Shown here: piece by piece, positions 1 through 9,088 of the stretch
How positions within the stretch are numbered: position 1 is the first letter of the stretch
Layout: every line of letters begins with the position of its first letter
From: an uncultured Eubacteriales bacterium
GTDB lineage: Bacteria > Bacillota > Clostridia > Christensenellales > Aristaeellaceae
NCBI GenBank assembly: GCA_900316415.1
Contig: ONCV01000003.1
Span: 62,001 to 126,000 of the forward strand
Direction of reading: 5' to 3'
Length of the DNA: 64,000 bases
The notes under the pieces: model-generated
Database searches by the model: none
What the model was told of the DNA's origin: nothing
Seen by the model: the letters and a program-made list of their open reading frames with translations, nothing else
Made by a program: the position numbers and the translations under genes

Positions 1-1
1 A

Positions 2-256
2 CGGGTGAATGCCTCTGCGCAGGCCTCCGCCCTGAAGGTGATCCGCGATACGCTTTCCGAGGCGGAGCATGAAATTGTCCAGCGGGGGAGGAACGCACAC
101 GCGAAGCATCCCTCGCCGAAAAACCAGGATCCTGCGGACTATGCGGAGGCCACGGGCTTTGAAGCCCTGATTGGTTTTCTGTATCTCACCGGGCAGCAGG
201 AAAGACTTCGGGAAATCCGGGACTGCGTTCTGAACGCGAATGACAGGGCCATCTGA
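2..256 (+). CDS. mrnC: Mini-ribonuclease III, C-terminal part (cut by window edge)
   Basis: The reading frame is open from the first bases, so the start lies outside the window. The visible 84 residues contain the end of the RNase III-like fold, including an R-G-R-N-A-H-A segment and the D-Y-x-x-A-T-x-x-E-A-L-I-G-F-L-Y stretch that supplies the last catalytic acidic residue. Mini-III proteins mature 23S rRNA ends and lack the double-stranded-RNA-binding domain; the protein indeed stops right after the catalytic fold. Its place directly before thyX and rlmB is the usual Bacillota order (cysS-mrnC-thyX-rlmB). An in-frame GTG at 5 is not taken as the start because homology clearly continues upstream. 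Confidence 0.85.
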   Translation, partial: RVNASAQASALKVIRDTLSEAEHEIVQRGRNAHAKHPSPKNQDPADYAEATGFEALIGFLYLTGQQERLREIRDCVLNANDRAI

Positions 257-301
257 TGCACCCCGGGGACGGAAAAAGGAACGGAAAAGGAGATTGGCAC
301 C

Positions 302-1078
302 ATGCCGGAGAGAAAGAAACTGAAGGTGGAATTGATACGCCACACGCTGAGCCCGGAGGAAACCATCGCCTTCGGCGCAAGGCTCTGTTACAGCCGTGCC
401 ACCATTGGAGATCTGCGGGAACGCGTGGAAAAGAAGGATCAGCACCAGTTCATTGAGCGGCTGCTGGATATGGGGCATGAGAGCGTGCTGGAGCACGCCA
501 GCTTTACCTTCGGCGTCGAAGGGGTCAGCAGGGTTTTGCTGGCCCAGTTGACCCGGCACCGGATGGCCAGCTTTTCCGTGCAGAGCCAGCGCTACGTAAG
601 CTACGAAAATGGCTTCGGTTATATTCTGCCGCCCCGGATTGAAGCTCTGGGCGCGGATGCCGTGGCGGAGTATCAGCGGCAGATGGATCAGATGCAGATC
701 TGGTACCAGGAATGGCAGGAAAAGCTCGGGAAGACCGGGGAGGGGACGAACGAAGACGCCCGATTTGTTCTGCCCAATGCCTGTGAAACCCGGTTGCTGA
801 TGACCATGAACGCCCGGGAGCTTCGCCATTTTTTCCGTCTTCGGATGTGCAGCCGTGCCCAGTGGGAAATCCGGGAAATGGCCAGTGAGATGCACCGTCT
901 CTGCCTGCAGGTGGCGCCGGCACTGTTTGCGGATGCCGGCCCGGCTTGCCTGCGGGGAAAATGTTCCGAAGGGGAAAAAACCTGCGGAAGAATGAATGAA
1001 ATCCGGAAGGAGCGGCAGGAACTGCTTTCTTCCCTGAACATGAAGGAAGATAATCTGGAAAAGCTGGAGGATAAATAA
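302..1078 (+). CDS. thyX: Flavin-dependent thymidylate synthase ThyX
   Basis: Makes dTMP from dUMP using FAD, NADPH and methylene-THF. The family signature is present as R-H-R-M-A-S (residues 85-90) followed by S-Q-R-Y (95-98), which binds the flavin and dUMP. The 258-residue length fits, with a Cys-containing and acidic C-terminal tail beyond the fold. ATG at 302 has AAGGAG about ten bases upstream. Gene lies 45 bases after mrnC and 5 bases before rlmB, so these are almost certainly co-transcribed. A ThyX rather than ThyA enzyme is common in anaerobes. Confidence 0.95.
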   Translation: MPERKKLKVELIRHTLSPEETIAFGARLCYSRATIGDLRERVEKKDQHQFIERLLDMGHESVLEHASFTFGVEGVSRVLLAQLTRHRMASFSVQSQRYVSYENGFGYILPPRIEALGADAVAEYQRQMDQMQIWYQEWQEKLGKTGEGTNEDARFVLPNACETRLLMTMNARELRHFFRLRMCSRAQWEIREMASEMHRLCLQVAPALFADAGPACLRGKCSEGEKTCGRMNEIRKERQELLSSLNMKEDNLEKLEDK

Positions 1079-1083
1079 AAGCC

Positions 1084-2280
1084 ATGGCCTACTATGAGAA
1101 CGCCCCCCAAAAAAGAAAAAAAGTAAACTATGCGGAGCAGGGAAGCTGGGAAGAGGAAGGCTCCCGCTACCGTGACCGGACGGAACGGAAAGGAGATGGC
1201 CCCCGGACGGGGCGGAGGAACTCCGCTTTCGGATCCGCCCGGGAGGATGGACCGGCAGGTCCGCGTTCCCGCAGACCATATTCAGGCGGAAAACGAAACT
1301 TCTCTGCGGAAGACCGGAACGGGGAGAAACGCTTCCGGGACGATCGGACGGAGGCTCCGCGCGAGTTCCGGGATCGGACCGGCTCCGCGCCGGACCGGCG
1401 GTTCCGGAGCCCGGAGGCGCGGCGTTCCCCGGAGCGGGAAAGGGAAGCGCCTCCGGAGCGGGCAAAGGGATACCGGGACTTTGAATACCGGGGACTGGCC
1501 CCGGAAAGCCTGAAGGAACGCGATGGTTTCCGTGCGGAGGATTCTGCGGATTCCGGAGACCGCATTCTGTGCGGGCGGAATCCCATTCGGGAAGCGCTGC
1601 GCAGCGGCAGGGAAATCGAAAAGCTGCTGGTGCAGAAGGGGGAACTGAACGGAACCGCCCGGGAAATCGTTCAGGAAGCCCGGGAAAAGAAAATCATGGT
1701 GCAGGAGGTCGACCGCCGCCGTCTGGATGAAATCGCCCTGCATCACCAGGGACTGATTGCCTTCGCCAGTGAGTACGCCTATGCAGAGGTCGACGAAATG
1801 CTGGAACTGGCCCGTCAGAAGCAGGAGGATCCCTTCCTGGTTATTCTGGACGGCGTGACCGATCCACATAATCTGGGAGCTATTATCCGGACGGCAGAAT
1901 GCGTCGGAGCTCATGGCGTCATTATCCCGCTGCACCGCAGCGTGGGCCTGACGCCATCCGCTGTGAAGGCCTCTGCCGGAGCGATTGAGCATATGAAGGT
2001 GGCACGGGTGACCAACCTGAACCGGATCATCGATGATCTGAAAAAACAGGGCATCTGGATCTATGCGGTCACCATGGACGGCCGGGATTATGAAAAGGTG
2101 GATTTTCACGGAGGCACCGCCCTTGTGATCGGAGCGGAAGGCGAAGGCATCAGCCGCCTGACGGAAGAAAAATGCGACCTGAAGGTGAGCCTGCCGATGA
2201 AGGGGCATCTGGACAGCCTGAACGCCTCGGTGGCTGCCGGGGTAATCATGTATCGCGTTCTGGGCTGCCGGAAAAAATAA
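1084..2280 (+). CDS. rlmB: 23S rRNA (guanosine-2'-O)-methyltransferase RlmB/TrmH family, with long charged N-terminal extension
   Basis: SpoU-type methyltransferase. The conserved part starts near residue 159 (I-L-C-G-R-N-P-I-R-E-A-L), the substrate-binding domain, and continues with the knotted catalytic domain: V-T-D-P-H-N-L-G-A-I-I-R-T-A-E motif 1, V-I-G-A-E-G-E-G-I-S motif 2 and S-L-N-A-S-V-A-A motif 3. The first ~158 residues are low-complexity and rich in Arg, Glu, Gly, Pro and Ser and are expected to be disordered; they resemble RNA-binding tails. The same reading frame is open throughout, the start is close behind thyX, and no later start has a better ribosome site. Typical RlmB is ~250 residues, so the extension is the odd feature. 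Confidence 0.9.
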   Translation: MAYYENAPQKRKKVNYAEQGSWEEEGSRYRDRTERKGDGPRTGRRNSAFGSAREDGPAGPRSRRPYSGGKRNFSAEDRNGEKRFRDDRTEAPREFRDRTGSAPDRRFRSPEARRSPEREREAPPERAKGYRDFEYRGLAPESLKERDGFRAEDSADSGDRILCGRNPIREALRSGREIEKLLVQKGELNGTAREIVQEAREKKIMVQEVDRRRLDEIALHHQGLIAFASEYAYAEVDEMLELARQKQEDPFLVILDGVTDPHNLGAIIRTAECVGAHGVIIPLHRSVGLTPSAVKASAGAIEHMKVARVTNLNRIIDDLKKQGIWIYAVTMDGRDYEKVDFHGGTALVIGAEGEGISRLTEEKCDLKVSLPMKGHLDSLNASVAAGVIMYRVLGCRKK

Positions 2281-2366
2281 GTCCGGAACAGGAAATCCTC
2301 CTGCGCAGCACCATCTGTTCGGGCGGATGCTTCCGGAACAATTCAGGAGATTACGAGGCAACAGCG

Positions 2367-3170
2367 ATGTTCGAAGACGTACATGATCCGGAGAAGCGGA
2401 AAGAGCCGGAACTGTCCGCTGGATTCGACCGGGAGTATCCGGGAGAAGAGGATCTGGCCGCCGGTTCGGGAAGGGAACCCGGAACGGATCGGTTTCCGGT
2501 TTCCGCTTCCGGAACGGATTTTCTTCCGGAAGCAGAGGAGCCGCAGGAGGATCTGAGGAACCGTTACAGCGGTCTGACGGATGAGGAAGTCGTTCTGCGC
2601 TGCCGTGAAGGCGATCCGCTGGCGGAGGAATATCTTCTGGACAAATACAAGAACTTCGTTCGTTCCAAGGCAAGAAGCTATTTCCTGATCGGAGCGGATC
2701 ATGAGGATATTGTCCAGGAGGGAATGATCGGGCTGTACAAGGCCATCCGGGACTATCGGGCCGACCGCCTGAGCAGCTTTCGGGCTTTTGCCGAGCTTTG
2801 CGTTACCCGGCAGATCATTACCGCCATTAAAACCGCAACCCGTCAGAAGCATATTCCCCTGAACAGCTATGTCAGCCTGAACAAGCCGCTCTTCGATGAA
2901 GAAAGCGACCGCACCCTCATGGATGTGATTGTGGAGGGACAGGTCTCCAACCCGGAGGAGATTATTATCAATCGGGAGGATCTGATTCATATCAACGGCA
3001 AAATCAAGGACGTGCTCAGCGGTCTGGAACAGGATGTCCTGAGCGCCTACCTGGACGGGAAAAGCTATCAGGAAATTGCCGAAAGCCTCGGCAGACATGT
3101 AAAATCCATCGATAATGCCCTGCAGCGGGTAAAGCGTAAACTGGAAAAGTATCTGGAGGACACGAACTGA
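2367..3170 (+). CDS. sigH: RNA polymerase sigma-H type factor (SigH/Spo0H family)
   Basis: Sigma-70 family member. Residues ~70-135 hold region 2, with D-I-V-Q-E-G-M-I-G-L-Y-K-A-I-R-D-Y and S-F-R-A-F-A-E-L-C-V-T-R-Q-I; the C-terminus has region 4 with an S-Y-Q-E-I-A-E-S-L-G-R helix-turn-helix. Sequence and neighbours (thyX-rlmB-sigH) match SigH. The frame is open upstream to 2172 inside rlmB, but ATG 2367 with GAGG nine bases before it is the first sensible start. That gives 267 residues, including ~69 acidic, Gly/Glu/Pro-rich residues before region 2; family members usually begin almost directly at region 2. In Bacillus SigH drives early stationary-phase and competence/sporulation genes; whether that holds here cannot be told from the window. 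Confidence 0.88.
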   Translation: MFEDVHDPEKRKEPELSAGFDREYPGEEDLAAGSGREPGTDRFPVSASGTDFLPEAEEPQEDLRNRYSGLTDEEVVLRCREGDPLAEEYLLDKYKNFVRSKARSYFLIGADHEDIVQEGMIGLYKAIRDYRADRLSSFRAFAELCVTRQIITAIKTATRQKHIPLNSYVSLNKPLFDEESDRTLMDVIVEGQVSNPEEIIINREDLIHINGKIKDVLSGLEQDVLSAYLDGKSYQEIAESLGRHVKSIDNALQRVKRKLEKYLEDTN

Positions 3171-3196
3171 TCTGCAGGAGTGATCCGTCTTTTCCT

Positions 3197-3228
3197 GTGG
3201 GATTCCGGAAGGAATCCCGCATTTTTTT
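3197..3228 (+). terminator. Intrinsic terminator after sigH
   Basis: Ten-base-pair stem (3197-3206 with 3211-3220) with GGAA tetraloop, followed by seven T residues. Closes the mrnC-thyX-rlmB-sigH unit and sits exactly between the converging sigH and cimA stop codons. Confidence 0.92.
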
Positions 3229-4834
3229 ATTCCAGGGAAACCGTGCTTTTCCGCGCTGCCGCTGCGGCTATTTCTTCCGGAGAAACATATTTGGTCAGCA
3301 TATAATCCACCGAGTCCGTCAGGGCGCGGAGGGAAGCCTGAATAATATTGTTGTGCACGCCGACCGTTTTCCACAGGTGAACCCCGTCCGTACTCTCAAT
3401 GCTGACGCGCACCCGGGATGCCGTTCCCTGAGAATTCAGCACCCGAACCTTGAAATCCTTCAGACGCATCGAGCGGATGCTGGGATAAAACTGCGCCAGT
3501 GTTTTCCGAAGCGCCAGATCCAGCGCATTCACAGGGCCGTCGCCTTCGGCCGCATTGATCCCCTCCTGTCCGTTAACTTCCACCTTCAGGTATGCCTGGG
3601 CATCCAGGGGACCCTTGCCCTGCTGGGACAGCACGTGATAGTCCAGAACCCTGAAAAAGGATGGCCTGCGGCCCAGGATCCCGAGCGCCAGCAGTTCAAA
3701 GGAGCCGTCCGCGTTTTCATAGGTATAGCCCTCCGCCTCCATCCGTTTCAGCTTCTGAACCACCAGCGCGATTTCCGGGCTGTCCCTGTTCAGATCATGC
3801 AGAAAATGTCCCAGGCGGGCGTAGATCCCGGCACGGCCGGACTGATCCGACAGCAGAAAACGGCGCTGATTTCCGACCAGTTCCGGATCCACCTGCTCAT
3901 AGGTGGACCGATCCTTCAGGATGGCGTCAATGTGCATTCCGCCCTTATGCGCAAAAGCGGAATAACCGACAAAAGGCGCGGATTCGTTGGGCGCAATATT
4001 CATGATTTCCGCGGCAACCCGGGACAGATGCGTCAGCCGGGCCAGATTTCCCTCCGGAAGGCAGGGAATGCCAAGCTTCAGGGAAATCAGGGGAATCAGC
4101 GTACAGAGATCCGCGTTTCCGCACCGTTCGCCGACTCCGCCGATGGTTCCCTGCACCAGATCGCATCCGGCTGAAACCGCAGACAGGGAATTGGCAGCTG
4201 CCAGGCCGCAGTCATTATGGCAATGAATGCCCAGAGGAATTGAGAGGAGTTTTCGAACTTCTGTTACGGCGGAGGCGATCTGATCCGGCATGGCCCCCCC
4301 GTTGGTGTCGCACAGAATGATTCGGTCGGCTCCGGCGGCAGCGGCGGCCTGCAGGGTTTTCAGTGCATATTCCCTGTTTTCCCTGAAGCCGTCAAAAAAA
4401 TGCTCCGCATCAAACCAGACCGGATTCCCCGACTGCCGGAGAAAAGAAATGGACTCCCGTATCATCCGCAGGTTTTCTTCTCCGGAGCAGTGCAGCACCA
4501 GCTCCACCTGGCGAAGGGAGGACTTTCCGAAAATGGTCCGCTGAGAGGCGCAGACCCGGAGAAGAACCCGCAGCGCTTCGTCCTGATCCGCCTTCACATA
4601 CGGGCGGCAGGTCGACCCAAAGGCCGAAAGGCGGGCATGACGAAGCGGCGGACGGGAACGCATGGCCTCGAAGAAGGACGCGTCCAGCGGATTCGCGGCA
4701 GGATTGCCCGCTTCAATCCAGGACACGCCCAGGTCATCCAGTTCCCTGGCCATCTGCAGCTTGTCATCGAGCGAAAAGGAGATCCCTTCCGCCTGTGCCC
4801 CATCCCGAAGTGTTGTATCTGAAATCTGGATCAT
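3227..4834 (-). CDS. cimA: (R)-citramalate synthase CimA
   Basis: Condenses pyruvate and acetyl-CoA to citramalate, the threonine-independent entry to isoleucine synthesis. The N-terminal TIM barrel has the D-T-T-L-R-D-G motif (residues 6-12) and the metal-binding H-C-H-N-D motif (204-208); G-E-R-C-G-N-A-D follows. The C-terminal third is the LeuA-type dimer/regulatory domain, with R-V-R-V-S-I-E-S-T-D-G in place of the LeuA pattern, which together with the overall length is typical of CimA. The start at 4834 is chosen because AGGGAGG lies five bases upstream; the frame could extend nine codons to 4861 without a ribosome site. Monocistronic here, with its own promoter. Confidence 0.9.
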   Translation of the reverse strand: MIQISDTTLRDGAQAEGISFSLDDKLQMARELDDLGVSWIEAGNPAANPLDASFFEAMRSRPPLRHARLSAFGSTCRPYVKADQDEALRVLLRVCASQRTIFGKSSLRQVELVLHCSGEENLRMIRESISFLRQSGNPVWFDAEHFFDGFRENREYALKTLQAAAAAGADRIILCDTNGGAMPDQIASAVTEVRKLLSIPLGIHCHNDCGLAAANSLSAVSAGCDLVQGTIGGVGERCGNADLCTLIPLISLKLGIPCLPEGNLARLTHLSRVAAEIMNIAPNESAPFVGYSAFAHKGGMHIDAILKDRSTYEQVDPELVGNQRRFLLSDQSGRAGIYARLGHFLHDLNRDSPEIALVVQKLKRMEAEGYTYENADGSFELLALGILGRRPSFFRVLDYHVLSQQGKGPLDAQAYLKVEVNGQEGINAAEGDGPVNALDLALRKTLAQFYPSIRSMRLKDFKVRVLNSQGTASRVRVSIESTDGVHLWKTVGVHNNIIQASLRALTDSVDYMLTKYVSPEEIAAAAARKSTVSLE

Positions 4835-4916
4835 TCCGGCCTCCCTGCAAAGCTCCGGCATATGCGGTCAGAGCCGGCGCGAAGGCGCGCGCCTCCTGTC
4901 CCGGAGCAGCCATTGC

Positions 4917-4945
4917 ATTTTATATCATTTTCGTTTCGCTTTCAA
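4917..4945 (-). promoter_or_regulatory. Promoter for cimA
   Basis: TTGAAA, 17-base spacer, TAAAAT on the minus strand. The predicted leader of ~75 bases carries a GGCGCG/CGCGCC hairpin but no T-box motif. Confidence 0.72.
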
Positions 4946-4971
4946 CATTCAAATATTTTTCCAATTCACTC

Positions 4972-5001
4972 TTGACGGATGTGGTACAATCCGGTTAAAA
5001 T
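4972..5001 (+). promoter_or_regulatory. Promoter for the glg operon
   Basis: TTGACG, 18-base spacer, TAAAAT, pointing to glgC. A second TTGACG at 5057-5062 has no good -10 partner. The 259-base gap between cimA and glgC holds only these divergent promoters and leaders. Confidence 0.65.
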
Positions 5002-5093
5002 ACTGCCAGATGTACAGGAGTATCCTTCTTCCGGTTAAGATTCTTCCTGTGCTGGCTTGACGAAAAATATTCATTTAAGGAGCGTGTGGTTCT

Positions 5094-6278
5094 GTGTTAA
5101 GAAAGAAGACTTGCGTTGCCATGCTTTTGGCCGGCGGACAGGGGAGCCGGCTGGGAATCCTGACCAAGGATGTTGCCAAGCCTGCCGTTCCTTACGGCGG
5201 AAAGTACCGGATTATTGACTTTCCCCTGAGCAACTGCACGAACAGCGGAATCGATACCGTCGGTGTGCTGACCCAGTATCAGCCTCTGGAGCTGAACAGC
5301 TATATCGGCAGCGGCGCTCCGTGGGATCTGGACATAAGCAACGGCGGCGTGTATGTGCTTCCGCCCTATCAGACCGTCCGCGGCAGCGAATGGTACCGCG
5401 GCACCGCCAATGCCATCTACCAAAATATGGCCTTCATTGAAGAGTTCAGCCCGGATTACGTGCTGATTCTGAGCGGCGACCACATCTACAAGATGGACTA
5501 TAATGCCATGCTGAACGATCACATCCGCAACGGAGCGGATGCGACCATTGCTGTCCGTCCCGTACCGTGGGAAGAGGCGCCCCGCTTCGGCATCATGAAC
5601 ACGGACGCGGAGAATCGGATCGTTGAATTCGAGGAGAAGCCGAAGAAGCCAAAGAGCAACAAGGCCAGCATGGGTGTCTACATCTTCACCTGGGAAAAGC
5701 TTCGCCAGTATCTGATCGACGATGAAGCGGACAAGAAGAGCAGCAACGACTTCGGAAAGAATATCATCCCGAAGATGCTGGGCGATCAGCAGCGGATGTT
5801 TGCCTACAATTTCGAAGGCTACTGGAAGGATGTCGGAACCATTGAGAGCCTGTGGGAAGCGAACATGGATCTGCTTCTCAAGCCCATGCCCATTGATATG
5901 CATGACAAGAGCTGGCGGATTTATGCCCGCAACAGCGGTCTTCCGCCGCACTATATTGCCAGCGGAGCCCAGGTGACGGATTCGCTGGTCACGGAAGGCA
6001 GCAGCATTTTCGGAACCGTTCGTCACAGCGTGATTTTCAGCGGCGTCACGGTGGAGGAAGGCGCACTGGTGGAAGACAGTGTGATCATGCCCGGCAGCAT
6101 CATTAAGCGCGGCGCCGTGGTGAAGCGCACGATTGTCGCCGAGGAAGCGGTCATCGGCGCCGGGGCCATTATCGGGGAAGAGACCGGAAACATCGCCGTA
6201 ATCGGTCATAGCGTGAACGTGCCCGCCGGCGTCAGCGTTGCCGCAGGGGTTCAGGTTGACCCGGAGACCACATTCTGA
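5094..6278 (+). CDS. glgC: Glucose-1-phosphate adenylyltransferase, catalytic subunit
   Basis: Makes ADP-glucose for glycogen synthesis. It has the nucleotide loop L-A-G-G-Q-G-S-R-L near residue 12, [15 protein letters not shown], the sugar-binding S-G-D-H-I-Y-K-M-D and F-E-E-K-P motifs, then a C-terminal left-handed beta-helix of hexapeptide repeats. The GTG start at 5094 follows AAGGAG by 11 bases. First gene of a glgC-glgD-glgA operon; the catalytic residues are intact here and missing in GlgD. Confidence 0.95.
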   Translation: MLRKKTCVAMLLAGGQGSRLGILTKDVAKPAVPYGGKYRIIDFPLSNCTNSGIDTVGVLTQYQPLELNSYIGSGAPWDLDISNGGVYVLPPYQTVRGSEWYRGTANAIYQNMAFIEEFSPDYVLILSGDHIYKMDYNAMLNDHIRNGADATIAVRPVPWEEAPRFGIMNTDAENRIVEFEEKPKKPKSNKASMGVYIFTWEKLRQYLIDDEADKKSSNDFGKNIIPKMLGDQQRMFAYNFEGYWKDVGTIESLWEANMDLLLKPMPIDMHDKSWRIYARNSGLPPHYIASGAQVTDSLVTEGSSIFGTVRHSVIFSGVTVEEGALVEDSVIMPGSIIKRGAVVKRTIVAEEAVIGAGAIIGEETGNIAVIGHSVNVPAGVSVAAGVQVDPETTF

Positions 6279-6304
6279 GAAGTAGAGGAAAGGACGATAC
6301 GAAG

Positions 6305-7426
6305 ATGAAAGACGTCATGGGAATTATCTATACGGGTGAGAATGACACCCGTTTGCGGGAACTGACGATGCTGCGGGCCATCGCGGCGCTTCCCGTTGCG
6401 GCACGGTTCCGGGTCATTGATTTCCAGGTCTCCAGCATGGTCAATGCGGGAATCAAGAACATCGGCGTGATCATGCAGAAGAATTATCACAGCCTCATGG
6501 ATCACCTGGGAAGCGGAAAGGAATGGGATCTGCACGGAAAAAATGAAGGCCTGCACATTCTTCCTCCCTTCCTGACCCGGGAAAATGTGGGCGTATATAC
6601 CGGATTGCTGGATGCCATCCGCAGCAACACCAATTACCTGACCCGGAGCAAGCAGAGCACGCTGGTGCTGAGCGGCAGCGATATCATCTATAACGCGCGC
6701 CTGGACGAGGCGATCCGCTTCCATCAGGATACGGACGCGGGCGTTACCCTGGTTTATACCCGGGATCCCGGCATGCGGCGGGACGAGCTGGGTACCTATC
6801 TGCAGCTGGACGAAGCCGGAAACGTTACGGATATGGAGGTTCAGCCTACCCATCCCACCTATGAAAACGCTTATATGAAACTGCTGATCATCAAGCGGGA
6901 GCTGATGCTGAACCTGGTGGACAAGGCGGTAGCTCACGGTCTGCACGATCTGGACCGCGATCTGCTGATGAAAATGATCCGCGAGGGGCAGTACCGGGTC
7001 AACGCCTATGAGTACAAGGGAGAATGCTGGCGAATTGACAGTGTACAGAGCTTCTTCAAGTTCAACATGGACATCCTGAATCCGGAAAAAATGAAAGGAA
7101 TCTTCCGGGATGACCTGCCGGTCTATACCAAGGTTCGGGACGAGATGCCCACCTATTACGGGAATGAGGCAAAAGCAATTAACAGCCTGCTGGCGGACGG
7201 CTGCCAGATCGAAGGAACGGTTGAAAACAGCGTTCTGTTCCGCGGCGTCCGGATTGCTCCCGGTGCGCATGTAAAGAACTGCATTATCATGCAGGACGGT
7301 ATGGTGCACGAAGGGGCATACATTGAGAACTGCATTCTGGACAAGCAAAGCGTCATCAAGAGGAACGCAAAGCTGATCGGGCCGGATGCCTATCCCATCG
7401 TGATCGGAAAGAACGTGGTCATCTGA
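6305..7426 (+). CDS. glgD: GlgD, regulatory paralogue of glucose-1-phosphate adenylyltransferase
   Basis: Same fold as GlgC but with the catalytic signatures eroded. The Gly-rich nucleotide loop is replaced by M-G-I-I-Y-T-G-E-N, and the catalytic Asp of S-G-D-H-I-Y is changed (S-G-S-D-I-I-Y). In Bacillota GlgD pairs with GlgC and raises its activity. 373 residues, with a C-terminal hexapeptide-repeat region. Follows glgC by 26 bases. Confidence 0.93.
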   Translation: MKDVMGIIYTGENDTRLRELTMLRAIAALPVAARFRVIDFQVSSMVNAGIKNIGVIMQKNYHSLMDHLGSGKEWDLHGKNEGLHILPPFLTRENVGVYTGLLDAIRSNTNYLTRSKQSTLVLSGSDIIYNARLDEAIRFHQDTDAGVTLVYTRDPGMRRDELGTYLQLDEAGNVTDMEVQPTHPTYENAYMKLLIIKRELMLNLVDKAVAHGLHDLDRDLLMKMIREGQYRVNAYEYKGECWRIDSVQSFFKFNMDILNPEKMKGIFRDDLPVYTKVRDEMPTYYGNEAKAINSLLADGCQIEGTVENSVLFRGVRIAPGAHVKNCIIMQDGMVHEGAYIENCILDKQSVIKRNAKLIGPDAYPIVIGKNVVI

Positions 7427-7434
7427 TTCATCGC

Positions 7435-7462
7435 CGGCGGCTGCTGTTTACGGCAGCCGCCG
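7435..7462 (+). other. Intercistronic hairpin between glgD and glgA
   Basis: Perfect ten-base-pair GC-rich stem (7435-7444 with 7453-7462), eight-base loop, no T-run. It cannot be a classic terminator; it may be an RNase barrier or stabiliser setting different expression for glgCD and glgA. Confidence 0.6.
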
Positions 7463-7495
7463 TATCTGGATTTATACGGTTCATCAAGGAGGTAG

Positions 7496-9001
7496 ATGGG
7501 GTTTATGAAGATTCTTTTCGCAGCCAGCGAGGCCTTTCCCTTTGTAAAAACCGGAGGACTGGCAGATGTGGTCGGCGCGTTGCCCCCCGTTCTGGCCAGG
7601 GAAGGGCATGATGTGCGGGTGGTTATTCCGCTGTTCAGCGCTATTCCGAAGGAATGGACGGAGCAGATGAGCCACGAGACCGATTTCGAGGTTCAGCTGG
7701 GATGGAGACGGCAGTACTGCGGGGTTGAACGGCTGAATAAGGACGGCGTTACCTGGTATTTCATCGACAACAAATATTATTTCGGCCGTCCGTATATCTA
7801 TGGCATGGGCGGGGATGAATATGAACGCCTGGGCTTCTTCTGCCGGAGCGTGCTCAACATGCTGCCGCTGATCGGCTTCCAGCCGGATGTGATTCATGCC
7901 CACGACTGGCAAAGCGGGATGATCCCGGCGCTGCTGAAGATTCAATATCGTCACCTTCCTTTCTACGAGAAGATCAAAACCATCTTCACCATTCACAATC
8001 TGCAGTACCAGGGAATCTTCGGAATCCGTGAGGTTCAGGACGTGCTGGGACTGGGAGACAGCCTGTGGACCGAGGATAAACTGGAATGCTACGGGTGTGC
8101 AAACTTCATGAAGGCGGCCCTGGTGTACAGCGATCTGATTACCACCGTAAGTCCCAGTTACAGCGAGGAGATTCAGACCGCTTACTATGGAGAGCGGCTG
8201 GATGGGCTGCTGAGAGCCCGGAAGGCGGATCTTTTCGGCGTCCTGAACGGAATTGATATGGAAGACTACAACCCCCGGACAGATCCGTATATCGCCGCCG
8301 ATTACGGGCCGGACGATGTCGGGGGAAAAGCTCTTTGCAAGCAGGCGCTTCAGGAGGAACTGGGGCTGGAGATCCGCCCGGATGTTCCGATCATCGGCAT
8401 GGTTGGGCGGCTGAGCAATCAGAAGGGACTGGATCTGGTCGACTATGTAATCGCTGACATCATGCGGCAGGACATTCAGCTGGTGGTGCTGGGCATGGGC
8501 GAAGGCCGTTATTTCAATCTGTTCAGCTGGGCGGAAGGCGAATACAAGGGCCGCGTGGCCGCTCGCTTCACCATGGATCATGCGCTGGCTCACCGGATTT
8601 ATGCAGGATGCGACCTGTTCCTGATGCCGAGCCAGTTTGAACCCTGCGGGCTGAGCCAGATGATCGCCATGAGATACGGAACCATTCCCATCGTCCGGGA
8701 AACCGGCGGCCTGCGGGATACCGTACTGAGCTACAATGAGGAAACCGGGGAAGGGAACGGTTTCTCCTTCTTCAATTACAACGCGCATGACATGCTTCAC
8801 ACGATTGAACGCGCTGTTTCGTATTATCACGGACAGCGGGACGTCTGGAAAAAGCTGCAGCATCGCGGCATGACCGGGGACTACAGCTGGAAGCATTCCG
8901 CTGGAGAGTATCTACGGCTTTATGAGAAGCTTTTTGAGGAAAAGAAACCGGTCGAAGAGAAAGCCGACGAGGAGCCGAATCCGGTCGTCGTGGATATCTG
9001 A
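7496..9001 (+). CDS. glgA: Glycogen synthase (ADP-glucose, GT5)
   Basis: Elongates alpha-1,4-glucan from ADP-glucose. N-terminal K-T-G-G-L-A-D-V-V-G-A-L-P is the ADP-glucose loop of GT5 enzymes; the C-terminal domain has S-Q-F-E-P-C-G-L-S-Q and the T-G-G-L-R-D-T-V segment. The C-terminus ends in a short charged Glu/Lys tail. Start is uncertain by three codons: ATG 7496 lies only three bases after AGGAGG, while ATG 7505 gives the family's usual M-K-I-L-F-A-A-S-E start at 12 bases. Last gene of the glg operon, followed by a strong terminator. No branching enzyme or phosphorylase is in the window. Confidence 0.93.
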   Translation: MGFMKILFAASEAFPFVKTGGLADVVGALPPVLAREGHDVRVVIPLFSAIPKEWTEQMSHETDFEVQLGWRRQYCGVERLNKDGVTWYFIDNKYYFGRPYIYGMGGDEYERLGFFCRSVLNMLPLIGFQPDVIHAHDWQSGMIPALLKIQYRHLPFYEKIKTIFTIHNLQYQGIFGIREVQDVLGLGDSLWTEDKLECYGCANFMKAALVYSDLITTVSPSYSEEIQTAYYGERLDGLLRARKADLFGVLNGIDMEDYNPRTDPYIAADYGPDDVGGKALCKQALQEELGLEIRPDVPIIGMVGRLSNQKGLDLVDYVIADIMRQDIQLVVLGMGEGRYFNLFSWAEGEYKGRVAARFTMDHALAHRIYAGCDLFLMPSQFEPCGLSQMIAMRYGTIPIVRETGGLRDTVLSYNEETGEGNGFSFFNYNAHDMLHTIERAVSYYHGQRDVWKKLQHRGMTGDYSWKHSAGEYLRLYEKLFEEKKPVEEKADEEPNPVVVDI

Positions 9002-9014
9002 GATTGCAGCGCAG

Positions 9015-9053
9015 AAAACGGATGTGCGGACCTCATGCCGCACATCCGTTTTT
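9015..9053 (+). terminator. Intrinsic terminator after glgA
   Basis: Fifteen-base-pair stem (9015-9029 with 9038-9052), eight-base loop, TTTTT at its end. Ends the glycogen operon. Confidence 0.93.
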
Positions 9054-9088
9054 ACAAAAGACCGCAAGGATCGAAGCAGAGATTGATT

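Noticed and set aside
1282..2673. 463-codon minus-strand frame over rlmB and sigH
   Set aside because: Spans two real genes on the opposite strand; composition of a shadow frame.
4862..5093. Possible riboswitch or T-box between cimA and glgC
   Set aside because: No T-box core, no terminator-antiterminator pair; only two promoters and short leaders are visible.
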